The notes beneath the pieces are model-generated. The model was not told the DNA's origin and did no database searches. It saw nothing but the letters and a program-made list of their open reading frames with translations. From Actinomycetota bacterium (GTDB lineage: Bacteria > Actinomycetota > Thermoleophilia > Solirubrobacterales > 70-9), in NCBI GenBank assembly GCA_018268575.1, contig JAFDWF010000126.1, positions 1-64,000 of the forward strand: a stretch of DNA of 64,000 bases, given 5' to 3'. This document shows positions 56,370-64,000 of this stretch, one piece after another; the stretch's first letter is position 1; the number at the start of each line of letters is the position of its first letter. Made by a program: the position numbers and the translations under genes.

Positions 56370-58007
56370 GTGAAGTCTGATACCAACGGGACGGGGGCCG
56401 GGGTGCCCGACGGTCCGTTCTCTCGTCTCACCAGGCGCGACGTCCTGCGCGCGGGCGCGGCGGGCGCGACGGCGATCTCGGTCGGCGGCCTGCTCGCCGC
56501 CTGCGGATCGTCCTCCACCACCACTTCCTCGGGCTCGGGTGCGGGTGCGGCGAACGCGGGCAAGCCGCGGCGCGGCGGCAGCCTCACCGCGGCGATGGTC
56601 GGCGGCACCCCGAACGACACGCTCGAGGCCGACGCCGCCTACAACTTCCCCGAGCCGATGCGCAACTTCGCGCTCTACAACGGACTCGTCGCCCTCGATC
56701 CCGACGGCAAGTCGATCTCCAACGTGCTTGCCGAAGAGATCAGCGCGAGCAAGGACTCGATGACCTGGACGATCCGCCTCAAACCGGAAATCGAGTTCCA
56801 CGACGGCAAGCCGCTGACCGCCAAGGACGTCCTCTTCACGCTCAACCGGATCGCCGACCCGAAGCTGCTGCTGACCGGAATCACCGCGGTCGCGCCGATC
56901 GACCTCAAGGCCGCCAAGGTGGTCGACCCGTTGACCCTGCGACTGCCGATGAAGACGCCGTACGCGACCTTCGTCGAACAGCTCTGCAACAACTACTACT
57001 TCGGGATCGTGCCGGAAGGCTATGACCCGAACAAGCCGATCGGCACCGGACCGTTCAAGTTCGAGTCGTTCACGGCCGGCGAACAGAGCGTCTTCGCCCG
57101 CAACCCGAACTACTTCAAAAGCGGGCTGCCCTACCTCGACAAGCTGACGATCATCGATTCCTTCCAGGAACCGACGGCGGCGTTGAACGCGCTCAAATCG
57201 GGCACCGTCGACGTCTTCGTCAACGCGCCGCCCGACCTCAACAGCCAGGTGGCGGGGGACAGCACGCTGCGCACCCTGATCTCCGCACCGGGCCTCTGGG
57301 TGCCGTTCACGATGCGTGCCGACGTGAAGCCGTTCGACGACGAACGCGTGCGACAGGCGTTCCGCCTGATGGTCAACCGCCAGCAGATGCTGGCCTCCTC
57401 GGTCGGCGGGATGGGCGTCGTCGCCAACGACGTCTACGGCCTCCACGACCCCTGCTACGACAGCTCGCTGACGCGCGAACAGGACATCGAACAGGCGAAG
57501 GCGCTGCTCAAGCAGGCGGGGCAGGAAAACCTCACGGTCGAACTCGTCACCGCGCCGATCGCGGCCGGGGCTACCGAGTCCGCCCAGGTCCTCGTCCAGC
57601 AGGCAAAGGAAGCCGGGGTGACGGTGAACCTGCGCAACACCAACGTCACCACGTTCTTCACCAACTACCTCAAATGGACGTTCGGCCAGGACTTCCTCGC
57701 CTACGACCCGATCCTCAACATGGCCGCCCAGACCTCGATCCCGGGTGCGCCCTTCGGCACCACCCATTTCGACGACGGGGAATTCAACAAGCTCTACGAA
57801 CAGGCGAACCGGACCGCCAGCACCTCCGGGCGTTGCAACCTGAAGAAAGAGATGCAGAAAATCCTCTTCGACCGCGGCGCCTACATCATCCCTTCGTTCA
57901 ACCGGACCCTCGACATCATGTCGACCCAGGTCAACGGGTTCTACGAAAACGCCGGTACCGGGATGCCGCTCGGCAACGGTGACTGGGAGAACGCGTGGAT
58001 CGCCTGA
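56370..58007 (+). CDS. ABC transporter substrate-binding protein, family 5, Tat-exported lipoprotein
   Basis: This encodes 545 residues from a GTG behind TTAGGAGGAGAAT. The twin-arginine motif TRRDVLRAG (RR at 22-23) is followed by a hydrophobic stretch and lipobox LLAAC (Cys45), so export is by Tat with lipidation. The SBP_bac_5 fold follows (VLAEEISASKDSMTWTIRLK, FHDGKPLTAKDVLFTLNRI, PIGTGPFKFESFTAGEQSVF). Use of Tat suggests cytoplasmic folding before export. Glutamate is mostly GAA. It heads the operon containing a ureohydrolase and amidase, and a permease gene follows at 63096. Confidence 0.9.
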   Translation: MKSDTNGTGAGVPDGPFSRLTRRDVLRAGAAGATAISVGGLLAACGSSSTTTSSGSGAGAANAGKPRRGGSLTAAMVGGTPNDTLEADAAYNFPEPMRNFALYNGLVALDPDGKSISNVLAEEISASKDSMTWTIRLKPEIEFHDGKPLTAKDVLFTLNRIADPKLLLTGITAVAPIDLKAAKVVDPLTLRLPMKTPYATFVEQLCNNYYFGIVPEGYDPNKPIGTGPFKFESFTAGEQSVFARNPNYFKSGLPYLDKLTIIDSFQEPTAALNALKSGTVDVFVNAPPDLNSQVAGDSTLRTLISAPGLWVPFTMRADVKPFDDERVRQAFRLMVNRQQMLASSVGGMGVVANDVYGLHDPCYDSSLTREQDIEQAKALLKQAGQENLTVELVTAPIAAGATESAQVLVQQAKEAGVTVNLRNTNVTTFFTNYLKWTFGQDFLAYDPILNMAAQTSIPGAPFGTTHFDDGEFNKLYEQANRTASTSGRCNLKKEMQKILFDRGAYIIPSFNRTLDIMSTQVNGFYENAGTGMPLGNGDWENAWIA

Positions 58008-58008
58008 G

Positions 58009-58953
58009 ATGAGCGGCCCGCCCCTCTTCCCGCTGGTCGGCGTGCCCACCTTCCTGCGGGCGCCCTACCAGCCGGACCTCGACCAGCTCGACGCGACGAT
58101 CGCCGTCGTCGGCGTGCCCAGCGACGAGGGCTCGCCCTTCCTGCCGGGCACGCGGCTGGCGCCGCGCAGCCTCCGCGAACACTCGATGCGCCTCTGCGCG
58201 GGCGGGGCCGGGTACTACGACGCGGGTCTGCGGCGGACCTTCCTCGAGCGCGAGATGAGGGCGGGCCGGATCGTCGACGTGGGCGACGCGGCGATTCTCC
58301 CCACCAACGCCCCGGCGAGCTTCGACAACGTCACCGCGAAGGTGCGCGGCATCCTCGAGCGGGGGGCGCTGCCGGTCGCGCTCGGTGGCGACCATGCGAC
58401 CACCTGGCCGGTCGTCCGCGCCTTCGCGGGCGAGCCGATGCACGTGGTCCAGTTCGATGCCCACCTCGACTTCGAGCCCTTCGAACACGGCCTGGAATGC
58501 ACCAACGGGCACGGCTTCCGTCACATCGCCGCCAGCCCCGACGTCGCCGGCCTGACCCAGGTCGGCATCCGCGGCATCCGCAACGGCCGCCGGCAGCTGG
58601 ACGAAGCGCTCGAGGCCGGCAACCGGGTGGTGCTGATCGACGAGTTCCGCGAGGGCGGCCTGGCGGAGGCGCTGGCGGCGATCCCGGCCGGGGAGCGCTG
58701 CTACGTCAGCATCGATATCGATGTCCTCGACCTCTCGCTGGTGCCGGGCTGCGTCTCGGCGGAGCCGGACGGGATGTCCTACCCGGAGCTGCGCGATGCG
58801 CTCGGCAGCGTCGCCCGGCACCTGCGGGTGGTCGGGTTCGACCTCTGTGAGGTGAACCCCATGCTGGACGTCGGCACCGGCGTCACCTCGTACTTGGGAG
58901 CGCACACGATCGTCGAGTTTCTCGGGCGCATCTGCGCCGAAGCGGAAAACTGA
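58009..58953 (+). CDS. Ureohydrolase (arginase/agmatinase superfamily)
   Basis: This encodes 314 residues, starting one base after the binding-protein stop. Both Mn clusters' ligands are present: ALGGDHATTWPV (His), QFDAHLDFEP (Asp-His-Asp) and CYVSIDIDVLDLSLVPGC (Asp-x-Asp). The usual DP after the last ligand pair is DL, and the typical GTPEPGG loop is replaced by VSAEPDGMSY, so the substrate pocket is atypical. The family hydrolyses guanidino groups to urea and an amine, as in agmatine, guanidinobutyrate or guanidine. No urease gene is in the window. Confidence 0.88.
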   Translation: MSGPPLFPLVGVPTFLRAPYQPDLDQLDATIAVVGVPSDEGSPFLPGTRLAPRSLREHSMRLCAGGAGYYDAGLRRTFLEREMRAGRIVDVGDAAILPTNAPASFDNVTAKVRGILERGALPVALGGDHATTWPVVRAFAGEPMHVVQFDAHLDFEPFEHGLECTNGHGFRHIAASPDVAGLTQVGIRGIRNGRRQLDEALEAGNRVVLIDEFREGGLAEALAAIPAGERCYVSIDIDVLDLSLVPGCVSAEPDGMSYPELRDALGSVARHLRVVGFDLCEVNPMLDVGTGVTSYLGAHTIVEFLGRICAEAEN

Positions 58954-58965
58954 GAGGAGTCAACG

Positions 58966-59991
58966 ATGCGACATGGCGACATCAGCTCGAGCCCCGACTG
59001 CGTCGGGGTGGCCGTGGTCAACTACGAGATGCCGCGCCTGCACACCCGGGCGGAAGTCGAGGCCAACTGCCGTCAGATCGCGGCCATGATCGCCGGCATC
59101 AAGGCGGGGCTGCCGGGCCTCGACCTGGTGATCTTCCCCGAGTACAGCACCCACGGGATCATGTACGACCGCGAGGAGATGTTCGAGAACGCGGCGACCG
59201 TGCCGGGGTTCGAGACCGAGATCTTCTCCGCCGCCTGCCGCGAGGCCGGGGTCTGGGGCGTCTTCTCGCTGACCGGCGAGCGCCACGAGGAGCACCCGGA
59301 CAAGAACCCGTACAACACCCTGATGCTGATCGACGACGAGGGGGAGATCGTCCAGCGCTACCGCAAGATCCTCCCCTGGGCGCCGATCGAGGCCTGGTAC
59401 CCCGGCGGCGGCACGACGGTGACCGAGGGCCCGAAGGGCCTGCAGCTGAGCCTGATCGTCTGCGACGACGGCAACTACCCCGAGATCTGGCGCGACTGCG
59501 TGATGAAGGGGGCGGAGCTGGTCGTGCGTTGCCAGGGCTACATGTACCCGGCCAAGGACCAGCAGATCATGGTCTCGCGGGCGATGGCGTGGATGAACAA
59601 CACCTACGTCGCGGTGGCCAACGCGGCCGGCTTCGACGGCGTCTACTCCTATTTCGGCCACTCGGCGATCATCGGCTTCGACGGCCGCACCCTGGCCGAA
59701 TGCGAGACCGAGGCCAACGGGGTCCAGTACGCCGAGCTGTCGGTCTCGTTGATCCGCGACGCACGCGCCAACTGGCAGTCGCAGAACCACCTGTTCAAGC
59801 TCCTGCACCGCGGCTACACGGGCGTGGTCCAGTCGGGCGACGGCGAGAAAGGCGTCGCCGAGTGCCCGTTCGAGTTCTACCGCCAGTGGGTCGAGGACCC
59901 GCGGGGCGCCCAGCGCCAGGTCGAGGCGCTGACCCGCTCGACCCTGGGGACGCCAGACGCGCCGGTCGCGGCGCTGCCGGGGCGCTGCTGA
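58966..59991 (+). CDS. amiE: Aliphatic amidase AmiE
   Basis: This encodes 341 residues starting [20 protein letters not shown]. It is very close to the classical Pseudomonas amidase along its full length. The nitrilase-superfamily triad is intact: Glu in [10 protein letters not shown], Lys in [11 protein letters not shown] and Cys in [13 protein letters not shown]. Segments such as [19 protein letters not shown] and [14 protein letters not shown] are the AmiE type. It converts short aliphatic amides (acetamide, propionamide) to acid and ammonia in the cytoplasm. It lies between a ureohydrolase and an LLM enzyme, overlapping the latter by one base. Confidence 0.95.
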   Translation: MRHGDISSSPDCVGVAVVNYEMPRLHTRAEVEANCRQIAAMIAGIKAGLPGLDLVIFPEYSTHGIMYDREEMFENAATVPGFETEIFSAACREAGVWGVFSLTGERHEEHPDKNPYNTLMLIDDEGEIVQRYRKILPWAPIEAWYPGGGTTVTEGPKGLQLSLIVCDDGNYPEIWRDCVMKGAELVVRCQGYMYPAKDQQIMVSRAMAWMNNTYVAVANAAGFDGVYSYFGHSAIIGFDGRTLAECETEANGVQYAELSVSLIRDARANWQSQNHLFKLLHRGYTGVVQSGDGEKGVAECPFEFYRQWVEDPRGAQRQVEALTRSTLGTPDAPVAALPGRC

Positions 59992-60869
59992 TGAAGTTCG
60001 GCCTCTTCCTCATGCCGCTGGTCGCCGAGGTCGCGACCTTCCGCGAAACGGTCGAACGGGCCGACCAGGTAGCCGGGATCGACTCGATCTGGCTCGCCGA
60101 GCCGCACCTGCTCGCCTTCGAGCGCTACGAGTCGGTGTTCCCCTACAGCGAGGACGGCTCGATGCCCGACGACTACAGCGCCGAGGGGGAGCTCGACGGC
60201 CTGCTCGGGCTCGCCTACACCGCGGCCCTGACCGAGCGGGTGCGGATCGGCGTCGGCGTCTGCGTGGTCCCGCAATGGAAGCCGGTCTCGATCGCGAAGT
60301 CGGTGACCACGCTCGACCACCTCTCGGGCGGCCGCTTCGATTTCGGCGTCGGGATCGGCTGGCTGCGGGAGGAGTTCCGCGCGGTCGGCGCCTCCTTCGA
60401 GGACCGTGCCGCCCGCTGCGCCGCAGACCTCGAGACGATGGCGGCCCTCTGGTCGGAGTCGGAGGAGGGGAGGGAGGCGCTGCCGGCGGAGCTGGCCGGC
60501 GGCGTCCAGGAACCGTTCCCGCTCCAACGCCCGCACCCGCCGATCCATTTCGGCGGCAACAGCCGGCCCGCCCTGCGCCGGGTCGCCGAGCGCGGCCAAG
60601 GCTGGCTGCCGTGGGAGCTGGCGCCGGTCGCCGCGCGGGAGAAGATCGCCACCTTGGAGGAGCTGCTCGCGGCGCGGGGCCGCGAGCGCGGCGAGATCGT
60701 CGTCTCGGTCGCCACCGAAGCGCCGCTCGAGCAGATCGACGTCGACGCCTACGCCGAGGCCGGGGTCGACCGGTTGTTGAGCGTCGTCGCCCCCCGGCGC
60801 TCGGCGGCCGAGGTCGACCAGCTGTTCGATCGGCTCGACTCGACCGTCGCCGCGGCGGCCGCGACGTGA
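59991..60869 (+). CDS. LLM-class flavin-dependent oxidoreductase
   Basis: This encodes 292 residues from an ATG overlapping the amiE stop. Luciferase-like motifs: [77 protein letters not shown] and PHPPIHFGGNSRPALRRVAE. The GIGWLREEF segment with TLDHLSGGR is frequent in F420- or FMN-dependent actinobacterial members. It probably oxygenates or reduces the small amide or amine substrate of the operon. It differs clearly from the LLM protein at 18085. Confidence 0.85.
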   Translation: MKFGLFLMPLVAEVATFRETVERADQVAGIDSIWLAEPHLLAFERYESVFPYSEDGSMPDDYSAEGELDGLLGLAYTAALTERVRIGVGVCVVPQWKPVSIAKSVTTLDHLSGGRFDFGVGIGWLREEFRAVGASFEDRAARCAADLETMAALWSESEEGREALPAELAGGVQEPFPLQRPHPPIHFGGNSRPALRRVAERGQGWLPWELAPVAAREKIATLEELLAARGRERGEIVVSVATEAPLEQIDVDAYAEAGVDRLLSVVAPRRSAAEVDQLFDRLDSTVAAAAAT

Positions 60870-61717
60870 GCCTCCCGAGCACCGCCTGCGAGGTCGTCGC
60901 GACCGGGCTCGACCACCCGGAGTGCGTCGCGGTCGGCCCCGATGGCGTCCTCTACTGCGGCGGCGAGGGCGGGCAGATCTTCCGCGTCGAGGCGGGCGGC
61001 GGCGCCGCGGTCGAGATCGCCAACGTCGGTGGCGAATGCGGCGGGATCGCCCTCGACGGCGACGGCAACCTCTACGAGTGCAACATGACCAAGGTGGTGA
61101 ACCGGATCTCGCCGGCGGGTGCGGTCGAGGTCTACTCCGGCGGCACCGCCGAGCTGCCGATGACGGTGCCCAACTACCCGGTCTTCGACGATGCCGGCAA
61201 CCTCTTCGTCTCCGACTCCGGCGACTGGGAGCTCTGCAACGGCAGGATCTACGTGGTCCGACCCTCGGGCGAGACCGAGCTCGCCTTCCCCGACTACCTC
61301 GCCTTCCCCAACGGGATGGCGCTCGACCGCGAGCGGGGCTGGCTCTACGTCGCCCAGTCGAGCGTCCGCAACGTGGTCCGCCTGCGGCTTCGCGACGGCA
61401 AGCTCGAGGGCCGGCCGGAGATCTACGCGTCCCTGCCCGCCTACGCGGTCCCCGACGGGCTGGCGCTGGCGGCCGCCGGCAACCTCTACGTCTCCTACTA
61501 CGAGCCGAGCGTGATCCTCGTCGTCAAGCCCGACCGGTCGTTCGAGGTGCTGATCGAGGGCGCCGTCCACGGCCTCTTCAACCGGCCCACCAACGTCGCC
61601 TTCGCGCCGACGCCGGGGACCCTCTACTACGCCAACTACGGCGGCCATGAGCTCGGCGCGCTGCCGGTCGCCGAGCCGGGCATGGCGTTGGCCTATCCCG
61701 TCCTCGGGAGGAGCTGA
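60866..61717 (+). CDS. SMP-30/gluconolactonase-like beta-propeller protein
   Basis: This encodes 283 residues from a GTG overlapping the LLM stop. Six-bladed propeller signatures recur: LDHPECVAVGPDGVLYCGGE, NVGGECGGIALDGDGNLYEC, PNYPVFDDAGNLFVSDSGDW, FPNGMALDRERGWLYVAQSS and VPDGLALAAAGNLYVSYYEP. Conserved Asn/Asp and Glu positions fit the calcium-binding lactonase family. It may hydrolyse a lactone or act as a sensor or esterase; the context gives no specific substrate. There is no signal peptide. Confidence 0.85.
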   Translation: MSLPSTACEVVATGLDHPECVAVGPDGVLYCGGEGGQIFRVEAGGGAAVEIANVGGECGGIALDGDGNLYECNMTKVVNRISPAGAVEVYSGGTAELPMTVPNYPVFDDAGNLFVSDSGDWELCNGRIYVVRPSGETELAFPDYLAFPNGMALDRERGWLYVAQSSVRNVVRLRLRDGKLEGRPEIYASLPAYAVPDGLALAAAGNLYVSYYEPSVILVVKPDRSFEVLIEGAVHGLFNRPTNVAFAPTPGTLYYANYGGHELGALPVAEPGMALAYPVLGRS

Positions 61718-61719
61718 GC

Positions 61720-63096
61720 GTGGCGTCGTCGCCGGTCCTCGGGTCGCTCGCCGATGCCTACGCGCGCGCCAACCCGCGCTCGCATGAGCTCTACAAGCGT
61801 CAGCAGGAGGTGGTCCCGCTCGGGATCACCCACTCGACCCGCCTGTTCGAGCCCTTCCCGCTCTTCATCCGCGCCTGTCGCGGCGCCCGCAAGTGGGACG
61901 TCGACGGGCACGAGTACCTCGATTACTGGCTCGGCCACGGGTCCTTCCTGCTCGGCCATGCCCACCCCGTGGTCAACGAGGCGATCGCCGCCCAGCTCCC
62001 CGACGGGATGCACGCCGGCGGCGAGACCGAGATCGGCCTGCGCTGGGCGGAGCTGGTCCGCGACCTGGTGCCCGCGGCGGAGTCGGTCCGGTTCACCTCC
62101 TCCGGCGGCGAGGCGACCCAGCTGGCCCTCCGCGTCGCCCGCGCCTACACCGGCCGGACCAAGGCGATCAAGTTCCGCCACCACTTCCACGGCTGGCACG
62201 ACGCGGTCGCCCCCGGCGTCTACCCGCCCTGGGAGGTGCCGATGGCGCCGGGCATCGCCCCCGGCGCGCTGGCCGACACGATCGTCCTGCCCGGCAACGA
62301 GATCGGCGCCGTGCGCGCGGCGCTGGCGGGCGGCGACGTGGCCCTGGTCATCCTCGAGCCGGGCGGCGGCTTCTCCGACACGGTCCCGACCGACTTCGGC
62401 TACCTCGCCGAGCTGCGCCAGCTGACCCGCGAAGCGGGGGCGATCCTGATCTTCGATGAGGTCGTGACAGGGTTCCGCTACGCGGTCGGCGGCGTGCAGG
62501 AGCTCACCGGCGTCACCCCCGACCTGGCGACGCTCGGCAAGGTGGTCGGCGGCGGCCTCCCGGCCGGGGCGCTGGTCGGCCGGGCCGAGGTGATGGCGGT
62601 GCTCGACACGACCGGGGACCGCGGGCGCGACCGGCGTGAGCGCATCCCCCAGTACGGGACCTGGAACGCGATGCCGGTGGTCGCCGCGGCCGGGGTCGCG
62701 GCGCTCGGCCTGATCGCCGACGGGGAGCCGACGCGAATCGCCAACGAACGCGCGGACCAGCTCCGCGACGGCCTCAACGAGGTCTTCGCCGCCGCCGGCC
62801 TGGCGGCGGTCGCCTACGGGCGCAGCTCGATCTGGAAGACCTACCTCGGCGAGCGCCCGCGGCTGCTCGACGGCGATCTCTCGGCGGCGGCCGCCGACGG
62901 CGAACGGCTGGCTCAGGGGTGGGGAGCGCTGGGCGAGCCCCTGCGCCAGGCGCTGCTGCTGGAGGGGGTGGACGTGATGCGCACCCAGGGGTTCACCTCG
63001 GCCGTGCACACGGAGGCCGAGATCGACGCCACGGTCGAGGCCTTCGCCCGGGCGATCGCACGGCTGCGGGCCGCGGGCCTGCTCGGGGAGCGGTGA
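61720..63096 (+). CDS. Class III aminotransferase (glutamate-1-semialdehyde-aminomutase-like)
   Basis: This encodes 458 residues from a GTG. Class III motifs: WDVDGHEYLDYWLGHGSFLLGH, VRFTSSGGEATQLALRVARA, GRTKAIKFRHHFHGWHD, LIFDEVVTGFRYAVGG (PLP Asp) and LATLGKVVGGGLPAGALVG (PLP Lys). The HHFHGWHD and GMHAGGETE segments resemble glutamate-1-semialdehyde aminomutase relatives. Sitting after a ureohydrolase, it could transaminate the amine freed from a guanidino compound. It overlaps the permease gene by one base. Confidence 0.87.
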   Translation: MASSPVLGSLADAYARANPRSHELYKRQQEVVPLGITHSTRLFEPFPLFIRACRGARKWDVDGHEYLDYWLGHGSFLLGHAHPVVNEAIAAQLPDGMHAGGETEIGLRWAELVRDLVPAAESVRFTSSGGEATQLALRVARAYTGRTKAIKFRHHFHGWHDAVAPGVYPPWEVPMAPGIAPGALADTIVLPGNEIGAVRAALAGGDVALVILEPGGGFSDTVPTDFGYLAELRQLTREAGAILIFDEVVTGFRYAVGGVQELTGVTPDLATLGKVVGGGLPAGALVGRAEVMAVLDTTGDRGRDRRERIPQYGTWNAMPVVAAAGVAALGLIADGEPTRIANERADQLRDGLNEVFAAAGLAAVAYGRSSIWKTYLGERPRLLDGDLSAAAADGERLAQGWGALGEPLRQALLLEGVDVMRTQGFTSAVHTEAEIDATVEAFARAIARLRAAGLLGER

Positions 63097-64000
63097 TGGT
63101 CTGGAGGCTGGTCCTCCGGCGCACGCTGCTCGGGCTCCTGACCCTGCTCGTGGTCTCGATCCTCGTCTTCTTCGCCACCCACGTCCTTCCCGGGAACGCC
63201 GCCAACGCCGTCCTCGGCCAGTCGGCGACGCCGAAGCGGGTGGAAGTCCTCGAAGCGCAGCTCGAACTCAACCGGCCGGTCGTCGACCAGTACCTCTCCT
63301 GGCTCGGCAATCTGCTCACCGGGCACCTCGGCCACTCGCTCAGCGGCGACACCCTGACCGGGGGCGGTGGCCAGCCGGTCTGGGAGCTGATCTCGCCGAA
63401 GCTGGTCAACTCGGCGATCCTCGTCTTCCTCTCCGGCTTGATCGGCAGCGTCCTCGGGGTGCTGCTCGGCATCCTGGCGACGCTCCGGCGCGAGAGCTGG
63501 TTCGACCGGATCACCTCGGTCGGGGCGCTGACCGTGACCGCGCTGCCGGAGTTCATCGTCGCCGTCGTCCTGGTGATCCTCTTCGCCACCGGCGGCCTGC
63601 AGATCCTGCCCGCGGTCTCGACCCTGCCGCCCGGCACCTACGCCTGGAGCGAGCCCGAACTACTGGTCCTGCCGGTGGCGACGCTGGTGATCGTGATCGT
63701 CCCCTACATCTTCCGGATGACCAGGGCGGCGATGACCGAGGCCCTCGAGTCCGATTACGTCGAGATGGCGAAGCTGAACGGGGTGCCGACCTGGCGGATC
63801 AACCTCTTCCACGCGCTGCCCAACATCGTGCCCCCGGTGATCCAGGTGATCGGGCTCAACTTCCTCTACCTGGCGGGCGGGATCGTCCTGGTCGAGTTCG
63901 TCTTCAACTATCCCGGGATCGGCCAGGGCCTGGTCAGCTCGATCACCCAGCGCGACATCCCGGTGATCCAGGTGATCGTCGTCATCCTCGCCGCCTTCTA
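63096..64000 (+). CDS. ABC transporter permease, DppB type, cut by the window end
   Basis: The ATG at 63096 opens a frame still running at 64000 (about 301 residues seen). The N-terminal helix GLLTLLVVSILVFFATHVLP, the LELNRPVVDQYLSWLGNLLTGH loop (read in part), several membrane helices and the coupling segment KLNGVPTWRINLFHALPNIV mark an OppB/DppB subunit. The frame reaches the FNYPGIGQGLVSSITQRDIP block near the normal C-terminus. It probably works with the binding protein at 56370. The partner permease and ATPases should lie just beyond the window. Confidence 0.9.
   Translation, partial: MVWRLVLRRTLLGLLTLLVVSILVFFATHVLPGNAANAVLGQSATPKRVEVLEAQLELNRPVVDQYLSWLGNLLTGHLGHSLSGDTLTGGGGQPVWELISPKLVNSAILVFLSGLIGSVLGVLLGILATLRRESWFDRITSVGALTVTALPEFIVAVVLVILFATGGLQILPAVSTLPPGTYAWSEPELLVLPVATLVIVIVPYIFRMTRAAMTEALESDYVEMAKLNGVPTWRINLFHALPNIVPPVIQVIGLNFLYLAGGIVLVEFVFNYPGIGQGLVSSITQRDIPVIQVIVVILAAF

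Noticed and set aside
56304-58049. Minus-strand open frame of 581 codons
   Set aside because: Shadow of the Tat lipoprotein gene; no recognisable domain.
1-64000. CRISPR arrays, rRNA genes, riboswitches and prophage structural genes
   Set aside because: No regularly spaced repeats, rRNA-like blocks, conserved riboswitch cores or phage capsid/tail genes were seen on either strand.

Overview
The window is GC-rich DNA from a free-living, high-GC Gram-positive-type bacterium. Frequent GTG starts, 1-4 base overlaps (ATGA/GTGA) between operon genes, PucR and FCD-GntR regulators, Gly/Ser-rich lipoprotein linkers and a Tat-dependent solute-binding lipoprotein fit an actinobacterium, most likely class Thermoleophilia (Solirubrobacterales-like). 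This placement is inferred from style, not from a marker gene; no rRNA or complete tRNA is present.

Region 1 (1-8.2 kb) is a patchwork: a CHAT/TPR pseudogene broken by two one-base deletions, a helical-repeat protein, a small antitoxin-like ORF, a ribbon-helix-helix/MazF pair, a DUF2293 protein, a SWIM zinc-finger protein and two small unknowns.

Region 2 (8.2-28.2 kb) is the most interesting part. It is a catabolic island lying between two direct copies of a tRNA 3' end, with a serine-recombinase remnant outside the right copy. Its genes contain all five enzyme families that carry the upper vitamin B6 (pyridoxal) degradation pathway I known from Mesorhizobium loti: pyridoxamine-pyruvate transaminase-like, SDR pyridoxal 4-dehydrogenase-like, metallo-beta-lactamase-fold 4-pyridoxolactonase-like, hydroxyacyl-CoA-dehydrogenase-fold 5-formyl-3-hydroxy-2-methylpyridine-4-carboxylate dehydrogenase-like, and class II aldolase-fold decarboxylase-like proteins. 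An FAD monooxygenase and an amidase could open the ring and hydrolyse the acetamido product. A Zn alcohol dehydrogenase, LLM flavoprotein, NicX/M29-like metalloenzyme, cupin and VOC protein are further candidates. A BMP-type ABC importer and an FCD-GntR regulator head the operon, behind a clear promoter with an overlapping palindrome.

Region 3 (28.4-30.5 kb) is a mobile-element junction: an IS701-family element in a CTAG target, a 172-bp MITE-like element sharing that CTAG, and a dehydrogenase gene fragment. Region 4 (30.5-48.2 kb) is a second catabolic block: acyl-CoA synthetase, MaoC hydratase, FAH-family hydrolase, Ldh2-type dehydrogenase, hydantoinase/oxoprolinase A and B, class III aminotransferase, RidA, a GAF-PucR regulator and a peptide-type ABC importer. 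It looks built for a cyclic amide or related nitrogen compound.

Region 5 (48.3-64 kb): after a terminator, a minus-strand set holds a quinone-reductase-like MDR, an IS630 remnant, a second FAH hydrolase, a nucleotide-sugar-type epimerase, LutABC and an unusual XRE-cupin-HpcH/HpaI aldolase fusion. Divergent from the fusion, a plus-strand operon encodes a solute-binding protein, a ureohydrolase, aliphatic amidase AmiE, an LLM flavoprotein, an SMP-30-like protein, a class III aminotransferase and an ABC permease cut by the window end. This set suggests uptake and breakdown of guanidino or amide compounds.
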